Assembly: GCA_031549535.1 (NCBI GenBank)
Contig: JAVBPP010000082.1
Span: 1-18,645 of the forward strand
Direction: 5' to 3'
DNA from: JAVBPP01 sp031549535
GTDB taxonomy: Bacteria > Bacillota > Clostridia > Oscillospirales > Acutalibacteraceae
DNA: 18,645 nt
The notes below the pieces were generated by a model. That model did no database searches and was not told the origin of the DNA. It worked only from the letters and a program-made list of their open reading frames with translations. The position numbers and the translations under genes are program-made. Of the stretch, positions 7,364 to 15,067 are shown one piece after another (position 1 is the stretch's first letter; the number at the start of each line of letters is the position of its first letter).

Positions 7364-7905
7364 GCAGGGAATGGAGCCTTTGTACCGAGCAGTTGCGCGC
7401 CTATGCCCCCCAAATGCAAGCGGGGGATAGGGTGTTGCTGAGCGGAACGGTATATACCGCACGGGACGCAGCACACAAGCGGCTTTGCACCATGCTGCGG
7501 CAGGGGGAAATGCTGCCGTTTGCGCTGCGGGATGCCTGCGTGTATTACGCGGGGCCGACGCCGACACCGCCCGGTGCTGTCATCGGCAGCTGCGGCCCGA
7601 CCACCTCCGGCCGGATGGATGTGTTCACCCCATTGCTGTTGGAGCACGGTCTTGGTGCAATGATTGGCAAGGGGCCGCGCAGTGCGGCGGTTTGCCGGGC
7701 GATAGAGCAGCACAATGCGCTGTATTTTTGCGCTGTGGGCGGGGCGGGTGCCCTGGCTGCACAGTGCATCACGCAATGTGAGGAGATTGCGTTTTTTGAT
7801 TTGGGTTGTGAGAGTATCAAACGTTTGATGTTGCAAGCGTTTCCGCTCGTGCTGGCGATTGATGCATGTGGCGGCAGTTTATTTGGAGAAGAAGGAAGCG
7901 TATAA
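7360..7905 (+). CDS. Class I (Fe-S) fumarate hydratase, beta subunit
   Basis: Beta subunit of the two-subunit [4Fe-4S] fumarase/L-tartrate dehydratase family, which interconverts fumarate and malate. The 181 residues are the usual length. LLSGTVYTARDAAHKRL (26-42), YYAGPTPTPPG (62-72), GSCGPTTSGRMD (76-87), GMIGKGPRS (100-108 region) and AVGGAGALAA (125-134) match the family strongly. R35, T81, R85 and K104 correspond to conserved substrate-binding residues of class I fumarases. The alpha subunit, which binds the iron-sulfur cluster, is not in this window; it normally lies directly upstream. Here the upstream gene is a DivIVA-like protein that overlaps by four bases. L(+)-tartrate dehydratase beta is the main alternative. 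Activity would need an alpha subunit encoded elsewhere. Confidence 0.9.
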   Translation: MSREWSLCTEQLRAYAPQMQAGDRVLLSGTVYTARDAAHKRLCTMLRQGEMLPFALRDACVYYAGPTPTPPGAVIGSCGPTTSGRMDVFTPLLLEHGLGAMIGKGPRSAAVCRAIEQHNALYFCAVGGAGALAAQCITQCEEIAFFDLGCESIKRLMLQAFPLVLAIDACGGSLFGEEGSV

Positions 7906-7906
7906 C

Positions 7907-8965
7907 ATGGCTTTATCCTTAACGGAATTTTTTAGCGCCATGATCCATAGTCCGCCGCTGTTCATCACAGTGTTGCTGACCCTGGGTGTGGTGCTGGTCA
8001 ATGGCTGGACAGATGCGCCGAACGCAATTGCAACCTGTGTTTCCACAAGGTCCATGCATGTGCGTCCGGCTATTATTATGGCAGCGGGGCTGAATTTTCT
8101 CGGCGTTTATGTGATGACCAGCATCAACGCCAATGTTGCAACCACGATATTTAATATGGTGAATTTTGACGGCGATACCCGAACGGCGCTGATAGCCCTT
8201 TGTGCGGCGATGTTCGCAATCGTAATTTGGGCAACTGCCGCCTGGTATTTCGGCATACCAACCAGCGAAAGTCATGCCCTCATAGCAGGCCTTTCCGGCG
8301 CGGCAATCGCGCTCAACGGCGGCATTCAGGGCATCAACGGCGCCGAGTGGATGAAGGTGATTTACGGTCTGGTTCTGTCCACCTTTCTGGGTTTTGGCAT
8401 GGGCTGGGCAACGGTTAAGGGTGTTGCTCTGATTTTTCGCAATATCCCTCGCGGTAAAACACGCGGATTCTTTAAAAATATGCAAATCACAGGCGCGGCG
8501 GCGATGGCGTTTATGCACGGTGCGCAGGACGGACAGAAGTTTATCGGCGTGTTCCTCATCGGCATTGCGCTGACACAGGGCACCATGATGGGGAACGGGG
8601 AATCCATGCCCATCCCGATTTGGATGATGTTGCTGTGCTCTGTGGTAATGGGCCTTGGCACCTCTATTGGCGGCTACCGCATTATCAAATCAGTCGGCCT
8701 GGATATGGTGAGGCTGGAAAAGTATCAGGGCTTTTCCGCAGACCTTGCTGCGGCGTTGTGCTTGCTGGTTTCTTCGATTTTTAGTTTGCCGGTCAGCACA
8801 ACCCACACCAAAACCACCGCCATCATGGGTGTGGGCAGTGCAAAGCGCCTTTCTAATATCAACTGGGGCGTAGTGCGGGAAATGATGCTGGCCTGGATTT
8901 TAACCTTTCCGGGCTGCGGCTTGATTAGTTGGGCAGTTGCAAAACTGTTTATGCAGATTTTTTAA
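7907..8965 (+). CDS. pit: PiT-family inorganic phosphate transporter
   Basis: Polytopic membrane protein, likely a low-affinity cation-coupled phosphate symporter (PHO4/PiT family). The 352 residues contain two inverted-repeat signatures. The first is NGWTDAPNAIAT (32-43) with IPTSESHA (117-124). The second is MHGAQDGQKF (203-212) with LPVSTTHTKT (294-303). About ten hydrophobic segments are visible, with a hydrophilic loop near 175-195. I chose ATG 7907 over the in-frame ATG at 7859 because the earlier start lies inside the fumarase gene, whereas 7907 follows GAAGAAGGAAG and sits at the family N-terminus. The usual GANDVAN signature is altered to GWTDAPN. The next gene is a PhoU-like DUF47 protein, the standard partner of PiT transporters. 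Confidence 0.92.
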   Translation: MALSLTEFFSAMIHSPPLFITVLLTLGVVLVNGWTDAPNAIATCVSTRSMHVRPAIIMAAGLNFLGVYVMTSINANVATTIFNMVNFDGDTRTALIALCAAMFAIVIWATAAWYFGIPTSESHALIAGLSGAAIALNGGIQGINGAEWMKVIYGLVLSTFLGFGMGWATVKGVALIFRNIPRGKTRGFFKNMQITGAAAMAFMHGAQDGQKFIGVFLIGIALTQGTMMGNGESMPIPIWMMLLCSVVMGLGTSIGGYRIIKSVGLDMVRLEKYQGFSADLAAALCLLVSSIFSLPVSTTHTKTTAIMGVGSAKRLSNINWGVVREMMLAWILTFPGCGLISWAVAKLFMQIF

Positions 8966-8985
8966 AGAAGAGGGAGAGTTGAGAT

Positions 8986-9609
8986 ATGGCAAAAAAGGTA
9001 AAGAATGACTATTTTAGTATGTTTATTCGCCAAGCAAGTATATCTTGTGAAGCGGCGGAGGAAATCCTACGGTTCTTGAAGGTATTTGATCCCTTTCAAC
9101 TGCATGAAACTTTGGATGCGGTGCATAAGCTAGAGCAGGAGGCCGACGACCTAAACCTTGAAATTTTGCGCTTGTTGGCCAAGGAGTTTTTGCCGCCCAT
9201 TGAGCGGGAAGATATTGTCCTGCTGACCCATGAGATGGATAATATCACCGATGCCATTGAGGATACGCTGCGGCACCTGTATATGTATAATGTAACGAAA
9301 ATACGCCCGCAAGCCTTGGAGTTTTGTGAGCTTCTGGTTCAGCAAATCAAGGTGCTGGAAAACGCGATGGAGGAATTCCAAAACTTTGCAAAATCAAAAA
9401 CACTGCAGGATTTGATTCATCAGGTCGCGGATTTTGAAGAACAGGCGGATGTTTTGTATACCGAGAGTATGCGCGAGTTATTTTCCAACACGGTTGACCC
9501 CAAGGAACTGCTGATTTGGTCAAGCATCTATGGCTCGTTTGAAACCTGCAGCGATACCTGTGAGCATGCGGCAGATGTTGTGGAAAACGCGGTAATGAAA
9601 AATATGTAA
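8986..9609 (+). CDS. PhoU-like DUF47 family protein, PiT-associated
   Basis: Cytoplasmic helical-bundle protein of the DUF47/PhoU-related family, thought to modulate or accompany PiT phosphate transport. The 207 residues are normal length. The sequence is almost wholly helical, with acidic repeat motifs characteristic of PhoU folds that may bind metals: KLEQEADDLNLEIL (about 48-61), REDIVLLTHEMDNITDAIED (74-93), and DFEEQAD (147-153 region). The gene lies 20 bases after the transporter with a GGGAG site before ATG 8986, so the two form one transcription unit. In many genomes the order is DUF47 then pit; here it is reversed. Direct evidence for regulation is not visible. Confidence 0.9.
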   Translation: MAKKVKNDYFSMFIRQASISCEAAEEILRFLKVFDPFQLHETLDAVHKLEQEADDLNLEILRLLAKEFLPPIEREDIVLLTHEMDNITDAIEDTLRHLYMYNVTKIRPQALEFCELLVQQIKVLENAMEEFQNFAKSKTLQDLIHQVADFEEQADVLYTESMRELFSNTVDPKELLIWSSIYGSFETCSDTCEHAADVVENAVMKNM

Positions 9610-9614
9610 GGAGG
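9609..9614 (+). promoter_or_regulatory. Ribosome binding site that fixes a GTG start
   Basis: A perfect AGGAGG begins at the last base of the PhoU-like gene's TAA stop and lies eight bases before GTG 9623. There is no ATG nearby in that frame, so this site supports GTG as the true start of the symporter. Confidence 0.85.
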
Positions 9615-9622
9615 AAAATAAA

Positions 9623-11047
9623 GTGAACGGAGTGAGACTTTCCGCCTCAGCGCAGGGGATAGGCATAAAGGATAAACTGGGCTACGCCCTTGGAGACATG
9701 GGAATTCAAATGACAACGGCGTTGATTTCCTCGTTTTTGCAGTTGTTTTATACAGATGTGCTCTTTATTCCGCTGAACCAAATTCTGGTGTTGTTTATGG
9801 CGGCGCGGGTTTGGGACGCGGTGAACGATCCGCTGTGGGGCGTGTTTGTAGACTCCAGAAAACCGTCTAAATACGGAAAATTTCGCCAGTATATGATCTG
9901 GTTTCTGCTCCCTCATACAGCGGCGGCAATTCTGCTGTTCACCCGCTTTGCCGGCTTGAGTGAAAATCAATACTTAATTTATGCTTATATCACTTACATA
10001 GCCTATGGCATGATTGACACCGGCATTGGCATCCCTTACGGTTCGCTTGCTTCCGTGATTACGGACAACGAAGAGGAGCGTACTGCGCTGTCCACCTTCC
10101 GCTCCATCGGCTCCGGATTGGGCGGGTTGCCTGCGATGATTCTGCTTGCGCCGTTTGTGTTCACCAAAAATGCCGCAGGGGAGGATGTCCTTGATGCGAA
10201 TGCGCTGGTAGTTGCCGTGACCGTTCTGTCTCTTATTTCGGCGGCGTTGTTTATCAGCAGCTTCCGCATGGTGAAGGAGCGGGTTGCTTATCCGGAAAAA
10301 AAGCAAAAGCAAAGTGTGTTAAAAACAATTTTAACCCTGCTGCGCAATCGGCCGTTTATTGCCGTTTGCCTGGTGGCTATGCTGCAGATTTCCGTGACCT
10401 ATTTTCAAAACACCACGAATCAATATCTGTTTAAGGCCTATTTTGAGCAGCCGAAGCTCTATTCCTTTGTATCCATCGCAACCTATGCCCCCATGGTACT
10501 GTTGATTCCCTTCATCGGCAAATTGGTGCGTGTGTTCGGAAAAAAAGAGCTTTGTACGGCAGGGCTCCTGTTTTCCGCTTTGTGTTACTTTGTGCTGCTG
10601 GTTATCCGCACGACAAATCCCTATGTGTATCTGGTGTTCAGCTTTTTGGGCGGTTTGGGCATCACCTTCCTGTCTTTGCAGGTGTGGGCGCTGGCAACGG
10701 ACACCATTGATTACCATGAGCTGCTTTCCGGAAGGCGCGAGGAAGGCACAAGCTATGCCTTTTTCTCTTTCACACGGAAACTGGGGCATACCGTAGCGGG
10801 CGTTGCGAGCACAGGTTTACTTGCGCAAATTGGGTATGAAGTGTCCGAAAAGGTCGTCGTGCAAAGCGCCGAAGTAACAAGAGGCATTTATACCGTGGCA
10901 ACAGGTGCCCCTGCGGTGCTGTATCTGCTCGCGTTCCTGTTGTTGGCTTTTGTATATAATTTGGGTAAAAAAGAACTGCCGCTGATGCATGAAAAACTGG
11001 ACACCCTGCGAAAAGAGCGCGACAGGCTGGCAGAGATAGAAGAATAG
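9623..11047 (+). CDS. GPH-family sugar:cation symporter (MFS, MelB/XylP/YicJ-like)
   Basis: Twelve-helix glycoside-pentoside-hexuronide:cation symporter of 474 residues, probably importing an oligosaccharide or glycoside with Na+ or H+. The N-terminus has IKDKLGYALGDMG (15-27). The cation-site motif WDAVNDPLWG (64-73) carries D65 and D69, which correspond to the sodium-binding aspartates known in MelB. The SRKPSKYGKFR loop (78-88) is the conserved cytoplasmic loop 2-3. A cytoplasmic tail of charged residues ends the protein. The start is GTG 9623. It is 16 bases upstream of the GH38/57-like gene, which suggests that the imported sugar is the substrate of that protein. The transported sugar cannot be named from the sequence. 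Confidence 0.9.
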   Translation: MNGVRLSASAQGIGIKDKLGYALGDMGIQMTTALISSFLQLFYTDVLFIPLNQILVLFMAARVWDAVNDPLWGVFVDSRKPSKYGKFRQYMIWFLLPHTAAAILLFTRFAGLSENQYLIYAYITYIAYGMIDTGIGIPYGSLASVITDNEEERTALSTFRSIGSGLGGLPAMILLAPFVFTKNAAGEDVLDANALVVAVTVLSLISAALFISSFRMVKERVAYPEKKQKQSVLKTILTLLRNRPFIAVCLVAMLQISVTYFQNTTNQYLFKAYFEQPKLYSFVSIATYAPMVLLIPFIGKLVRVFGKKELCTAGLLFSALCYFVLLVIRTTNPYVYLVFSFLGGLGITFLSLQVWALATDTIDYHELLSGRREEGTSYAFFSFTRKLGHTVAGVASTGLLAQIGYEVSEKVVVQSAEVTRGIYTVATGAPAVLYLLAFLLLAFVYNLGKKELPLMHEKLDTLRKERDRLAEIEE

Positions 11048-11063
11048 AGGAGATAGAAGCATT

Positions 11064-13592
11064 ATGAGTTACAAAGTACACGTCGGTTACGGGTTTCACG
11101 TCAACTGCTACCACTCTTACCGGGGGGATAGCAATGACGAGCTGGGCTTTGGCGGAGATATACGCATCATCCGCAAGATTATTCAGATTTTGAACGAATG
11201 CAACGAAAAAGGGATACCTGTAAAGGGAACCTGGGACTTTGAAAATGCCTACTCCCTGGAGGAAATCCTGCCGAAATACGCGCCGGATATCATTGACGGT
11301 GTGCGTGAGCGCGTCAAGAATTACGGCGATGAAAACGATATTATGGGCTACAACAACGGAGCCCTCGGCGCCATGACGGAGGACGAGTTTGCAGCCTCCA
11401 TCGAATGGGCGGTTTCCAACCCCAATGGCTCCGGCCTTGTGGATTTGTTCGGCGAATGTGCAAAGGTTGTGCGTCCGCAGGAGATGATGTTTACCCCCTC
11501 GCAGGTGCATTCCTACAAGCGTGTGGGTATGGAGGCGGTTTGCCTGTATTATTCCTGCGTACCTTTTGACGGCTTTCGCACCATCATCCCGCAGCTCAAG
11601 GATGAATTGGCGTTCAACCCGGTGAACTATGTTTATGAGGGTGAAAAGCTGGTTGTTTTGCCGACTTACAGCAATACGGACGTCATTGATGCAGGCTCCC
11701 TGCGTTACCTTGCCAAGGAATTACACGCCAAACAGCTGACGGGCGAAATCAACAGCGATGTGTTCATTTTTATCAATATGGATGCAGACGCCGTGCTTTG
11801 GGAGCCGTTGGAACTGCCCGGCCCGCTCTCCAAAATTGCGAATACGGATGGTATCCGCGGCCTCGTGATGGAAGTTGCGGACCTGGACTTTGTGGAATAT
11901 AACACCCCCGGCGGCTATTTGAAGGATCATGCACCGCTGGCGGATATTGAATTTACACACGACACGGCGGACGGCAGCTTTACCGGTTACGCCAGCTGGG
12001 CGGAGAAGCCCTTTAACCGCAAAATTTGGACCAGGTTGGAGCGCGCACGCGCCTATGCCCGTGCCGCCAAGCAGGATGCGCAGTCTGCCTCGTTCTTTGA
12101 CCGCGTTATGCTGCTTTCTACCACGCATTTTGGACTTGCCTCCCCGGTTTTGAATGTGGAGCGTGAAAATCGTGCACTGGAGCTTTCCCAGGCGATGGTG
12201 CAGAAGGAGCTTGCCGCGCGGGAAAAAACCGCCAAGCTGACCCTTGCGAATCCGAATGATTCCACCCTGGTTGCGGCGCAGCTGGCCTTTGATGCGGGAG
12301 CGTTGCAGGACATTGCCGCTCTGGGCGTAACGGCGGATGGATTGCTCTCCTTTGGTGCGGTGGCCATGGATAGCCACGCGGACGGTTCGGTTGCGAGTGC
12401 CTATGTCATCTGCCGCTTCAAGAAAAAGAAGGCCGCTTATCCGGTGGATATCCACTGCGACGCGGTGCCCAAACAAAAACAAAGCGCAAGAGCCGTTGCC
12501 TCCCAAAACCTGCGCGTCAACCTCTGTGGGCATGGGGAAGTGACGAGTGTATACTATAAGAACCGCAAAATCGGCGGCAAGGATTTCATACGCAGTTATC
12601 TGGGCTATGAGCGTAAAATCAGCCACTTTGGTGAAAAGCATCTGGAGCTGTTGCCTGCGGCGGGCGAGGCGGAGGGCTGCCGCATTGCGGGCAGCATCCA
12701 TTTGCCGGAGGAAGTGAAGGCTGGTTCGTTCTCCATTGATTTGTTTACCGTGCCCGAGGTGGATTGTGTATTTGTGCAGCTGCGCGTAAAATATCCGTAC
12801 ACAAAAGAAGAGAACTCAATTTCCACACATTCCAGCGCGCTGGGCAGGTTCTCTGATATGAAGTGGCAGCAGAGTGTGCCCCTGCAAATTCGGCCTGAAC
12901 TGAAGGGTGATATTTCTGTGGTAAAGCGGAATTTTGCGCATCAACTATCCTCTTATCGTGTGGCGAGCTTTTGGAACAGCGTTCCCGAAAACACGCGCCT
13001 TGCCTCCTTCAATAATCAACTCACCGGCGGCATGGTCGGCGTGAGCAACGGCGAAACGGGTGTAATCGTTGCCAACGCAAGGCAAGTACTCGGTTCCATG
13101 GCGCACTGCCCCATGCGTTTGGCGCAGAAGGATGGGCAGGCCATTGTCAGCATGAACCCGTTCGGCACCTATTACGGCAAGCAGCGCAAACACCCCACCC
13201 GCAGCAACGGCGCAGTGGGCGACTCCTTCGTTATGGTCGCCCCGCAGGCGCGGTCAATCGCCCCCGCTTATAACGGTGCGGAGGAAAACAGCATTATGGC
13301 TATTTTTGCCTATGACGGTCTGCTGCCGGAGAATGCAGTACTTTCTGACATCTGCGGCTTTGCGGATGGGGCTGTTGTGCTGGAAAACACGGAAGCACCC
13401 GCCGCGGCGCATGCCTTTACGGGCGACAATGTCAACTTTGAGGCGATTGCCTACAACGCCGTCAAGCCTGAAAAACTCAAGTCCGTTGTCAATTCCGGCG
13501 TTACGCCCAGCCCGCTTGAAATCGGTAAAATTGTTGTTAAGGCGTTTGGAAACATCATTTTGTCTCAGATTAAGGCGGCAGATAAAAAATGA
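11064..13592 (+). CDS. Large GH38/GH57-like glycoside hydrolase superfamily protein
   Basis: An 842-residue protein without a signal peptide, so probably cytoplasmic. Its overall plan resembles alpha-mannosidase-type (GH38) or GH57 enzymes. A barrel-like N-terminal half runs to about 300, with VGYGFHVNCYHSYRGD (7-22) opening strand 1 and MGYNNGALGAMTEDE (94-108). A helical segment follows, with FTGYASWAEKPFNRK (306-320) then RLERARAYARAAK (324-336) and THFGLASP (354-361); these echo the linker and three-helix bundle of GH38. A beta-rich C-terminal half runs from about 400 to 842. Acidic residues such as D58, E60, D240 and D242 are catalytic candidates, but I cannot assign them. The gene lies between a sugar symporter and a polysaccharide deacetylase, supporting carbohydrate metabolism. 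Exact family and substrate are unknown. Confidence 0.65.
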   Translation: MSYKVHVGYGFHVNCYHSYRGDSNDELGFGGDIRIIRKIIQILNECNEKGIPVKGTWDFENAYSLEEILPKYAPDIIDGVRERVKNYGDENDIMGYNNGALGAMTEDEFAASIEWAVSNPNGSGLVDLFGECAKVVRPQEMMFTPSQVHSYKRVGMEAVCLYYSCVPFDGFRTIIPQLKDELAFNPVNYVYEGEKLVVLPTYSNTDVIDAGSLRYLAKELHAKQLTGEINSDVFIFINMDADAVLWEPLELPGPLSKIANTDGIRGLVMEVADLDFVEYNTPGGYLKDHAPLADIEFTHDTADGSFTGYASWAEKPFNRKIWTRLERARAYARAAKQDAQSASFFDRVMLLSTTHFGLASPVLNVERENRALELSQAMVQKELAAREKTAKLTLANPNDSTLVAAQLAFDAGALQDIAALGVTADGLLSFGAVAMDSHADGSVASAYVICRFKKKKAAYPVDIHCDAVPKQKQSARAVASQNLRVNLCGHGEVTSVYYKNRKIGGKDFIRSYLGYERKISHFGEKHLELLPAAGEAEGCRIAGSIHLPEEVKAGSFSIDLFTVPEVDCVFVQLRVKYPYTKEENSISTHSSALGRFSDMKWQQSVPLQIRPELKGDISVVKRNFAHQLSSYRVASFWNSVPENTRLASFNNQLTGGMVGVSNGETGVIVANARQVLGSMAHCPMRLAQKDGQAIVSMNPFGTYYGKQRKHPTRSNGAVGDSFVMVAPQARSIAPAYNGAEENSIMAIFAYDGLLPENAVLSDICGFADGAVVLENTEAPAAAHAFTGDNVNFEAIAYNAVKPEKLKSVVNSGVTPSPLEIGKIVVKAFGNIILSQIKAADKK

Positions 13593-14482
13593 TGGCGCAC
13601 TATCAAAGAAAACTTCGCTGGATTTCGTTACTTGCTCTGCTTTGTATTGGTCTGTCCGCCTGTTCCACAGGCGGGCAGGCAGTTATCACAACGACGCAAA
13701 GCACACAACCGCAATCATCAGCACCCCCCGTTACCACAACGCAGCCACAAATAACAAGTAAGGCACAAACGTCGGTGAGCACGGTAGAAGCGACAACAAC
13801 CGCCGGGATAGAAAGTCTGCCGGTTCTGATGTATCACCAGTTTTATGACCCTGCCAGGGGCGAAACGCCGAAAAAGGGCTTGGAATCTAACTGGATGACG
13901 GTTGCAATGTTTGAATCCCACATCAAATATCTCAGCGATGGGGAATTTTATTTTCCAACCTGGGAGGAAGTGTATGCCTATGTCAAGGGCGAGAAAACAC
14001 TCCCGAAAAAGAGCCTGGTCATTACCATAGACGACGGACATAGCAGTTTTTACGAATACGCGGTGCCGATTCTGGAACGCTACCAAATACCTGCCACCGG
14101 TTTTATTATCACAAAGGCCATTAAACCGGAGACGGTGGAACGTTACAGTACACAGCTGATCAGCCTGCAGGCGCACAGCGACGGGATGCACACCAGCGGA
14201 GGCAATGGCAGGGGCTTGATTACGAACCTGCCGCATGATAAAATTGTAGAGGACTTGACGCTTTGCCGCAAAAAGCTGGGTGGCGAGCGCGTGCGAGTGT
14301 TTGATTACCCCTATGGGCATTACAGTGAGGAGGCTGTTAGCGGCGTGAAGGACGCGGGCTTTTGGCTGGCGTTTACCACGCATTACGGCCGCGTGAAGCC
14401 GGGGATGGATCCACTGTTATTGCCGCGTGTGCGTATCAGTTCGGATATCACGCTCACCGGTTTTCAGCATGTTGTGCAATAA
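13589..14482 (+). CDS. Polysaccharide deacetylase (NodB-type) lipoprotein
   Basis: Exported carbohydrate esterase family 4-type protein of 297 residues. A basic N-terminus and hydrophobic segment end in the lipobox LSAC, with C25 as the predicted lipidated cysteine. A Thr/Ser/Gln-rich linker (26-72) should reach from membrane to wall. The NodB domain (about 76-295) shows PVLMYHQF (78-85), the metal/base motif TIDDG (146-150, D148 and D149), and HSDGMH (196-201), which fits the metal-binding HSxxxH pattern. DYPYGHYSEE (239-248) resembles the YPYG motif of PgaB/IcaB-like members rather than RxPYG. The substrate could be peptidoglycan or another N-acetylated glycan. The ATG overlaps the preceding gene's stop; a second ATG follows at 13592. 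Confidence 0.9.
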   Translation: MMAHYQRKLRWISLLALLCIGLSACSTGGQAVITTTQSTQPQSSAPPVTTTQPQITSKAQTSVSTVEATTTAGIESLPVLMYHQFYDPARGETPKKGLESNWMTVAMFESHIKYLSDGEFYFPTWEEVYAYVKGEKTLPKKSLVITIDDGHSSFYEYAVPILERYQIPATGFIITKAIKPETVERYSTQLISLQAHSDGMHTSGGNGRGLITNLPHDKIVEDLTLCRKKLGGERVRVFDYPYGHYSEEAVSGVKDAGFWLAFTTHYGRVKPGMDPLLLPRVRISSDITLTGFQHVVQ

Positions 14483-14513
14483 TACCAATCACCATTCAGA
14501 AAGGTGATTGGTA
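14483..14513 (+). terminator. Perfect 11-bp stem-loop after the deacetylase gene
   Basis: TACCAATCACC at 14483-14493 pairs exactly with GGTGATTGGTA at 14503-14513 around a nine-base loop. It begins at the base after the deacetylase stop codon. On the + strand it is followed by CAAAAAA, not by T's, so it is not a classic intrinsic terminator in that direction. It may stabilise the 3' end or act with other factors, and it sits beside a clear minus-strand terminator. Confidence 0.45.
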
Positions 14514-14514
14514 C

Positions 14515-14544
14515 AAAAAAGGGCTGCTGCAGTGCAGCAACCCC
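14515..14544 (-). terminator. Rho-independent terminator of the desulfoferrodoxin gene
   Basis: Read on the minus strand, GGGTTGCTGC (14543-14534) pairs with GCAGCAGCCC (14530-14521) around a three-base loop, ten pairs with one G-U. Six T's follow at once (complement of A's at 14520-14515). It lies 14 bases past the desulfoferrodoxin stop codon, so it ends that transcript and insulates it from the convergent + strand genes. Confidence 0.88.
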
Positions 14545-14557
14545 AGGGGAGAACAGA

Positions 14558-14938
14558 TTATACAGCAGTCTTCCAAAGCCCGTGCAGATTGCAGTAAGCA
14601 TATACCGCAATCGCCCGATCCTCACACAGAGCAAATGTGGCGGCCGGTTCCTCGCCGGGTTTTAGGTTTTTGCGCTGCCCGCCGCGCTCGGTCTGCACAT
14701 AAATCCATTGTATGGAGTGTTCCTGTGTCATGGGATGTGCGGCAGAACCCACCGCAACGTGCAGGACATTGTTTTCTGCCGTCACAACCGGGACATGCTT
14801 TTCCGCGCTGGCGTCCACAGAGTTGGCCTTCAATTCCTCCATCTTTTCGCCGCAGCAAAGCATGGGGACGCCTGCGGATTGAATCATACCCACAAGGTTG
14901 CCGCAGTGTTTACAGATGTAAAACTTCATTTCGTTCAT
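14558..14938 (-). CDS. dfx: Desulfoferrodoxin (2Fe superoxide reductase)
   Basis: Cytoplasmic superoxide reductase that converts superoxide to hydrogen peroxide without making oxygen, typical of anaerobes. The 126 residues fit the two-domain form. The N-terminal desulforedoxin domain has ICKHCGN (8-14) and MLCCGEKM (26-33), so C9, C12, C28 and C29 form the Fe(SCys)4 centre. The catalytic domain has EKHVPV (46-51, E47-type lid position and H48), AAHPMTQEHSI (66-76, H68 and H74) and CNLHGLW (116-122, C116 and H119), giving the Fe(His)4Cys centre. All ligands are present. AAAGGG lies nine bases before the ATG, and a TATAAT box lies further upstream. The divergent neighbour is thioredoxin, so the pair forms a small redox-defence locus. 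Confidence 0.96.
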   Translation of the reverse strand: MNEMKFYICKHCGNLVGMIQSAGVPMLCCGEKMEELKANSVDASAEKHVPVVTAENNVLHVAVGSAAHPMTQEHSIQWIYVQTERGGQRKNLKPGEEPAATFALCEDRAIAVYAYCNLHGLWKTAV

Positions 14939-14985
14939 AATAACAAGCCCTTTCTTTACAAAAATTCGCCAAGGGGAAGAATTTC

Positions 14986-14991
14986 ATTATA
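14986..14991 (-). promoter_or_regulatory. Minus-strand promoter -10 box for desulfoferrodoxin
   Basis: On the minus strand the sequence is a perfect TATAAT, about 48 bases upstream of the desulfoferrodoxin ATG, which would give a leader of about 40 nucleotides. The -35 region is weak: the best hexamer at suitable spacing, TGCAAA, matches TTGACA at only three positions. This may mean activator dependence or regulation, but I see no clear PerR-type operator. Confidence 0.65.
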
Positions 14992-15067
14992 TCACAGGCG
15001 AACGCGTTTTGCATCTGTATTTTTTGAAAAAATGGGGAAACATAATAAAAACATAAGGAGAAAGATT

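Noticed and set aside
7859..7906. In-frame N-terminal extension of the phosphate transporter
   Set aside because: It lies inside the conserved end of the fumarase beta gene, and ATG 7907 has a better ribosome binding site and matches the family start.
10770..11510. Minus-strand open frame of 246 codons across the symporter and GH38/57-like genes
   Set aside because: It crosses the junction of two well-supported + strand genes and has no motif or ribosome binding site.
11721..12701. Minus-strand open frame of 326 codons
   Set aside because: It lies wholly antisense to the 842-residue gene, with composition expected from the complement of a GC-rich coding frame and no family signature.
14362..14940. 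Plus-strand open frame of 192 codons across the end of the deacetylase gene and the desulfoferrodoxin gene
   Set aside because: It passes through two hairpins and is antisense to desulfoferrodoxin, which has every metal ligand in place.
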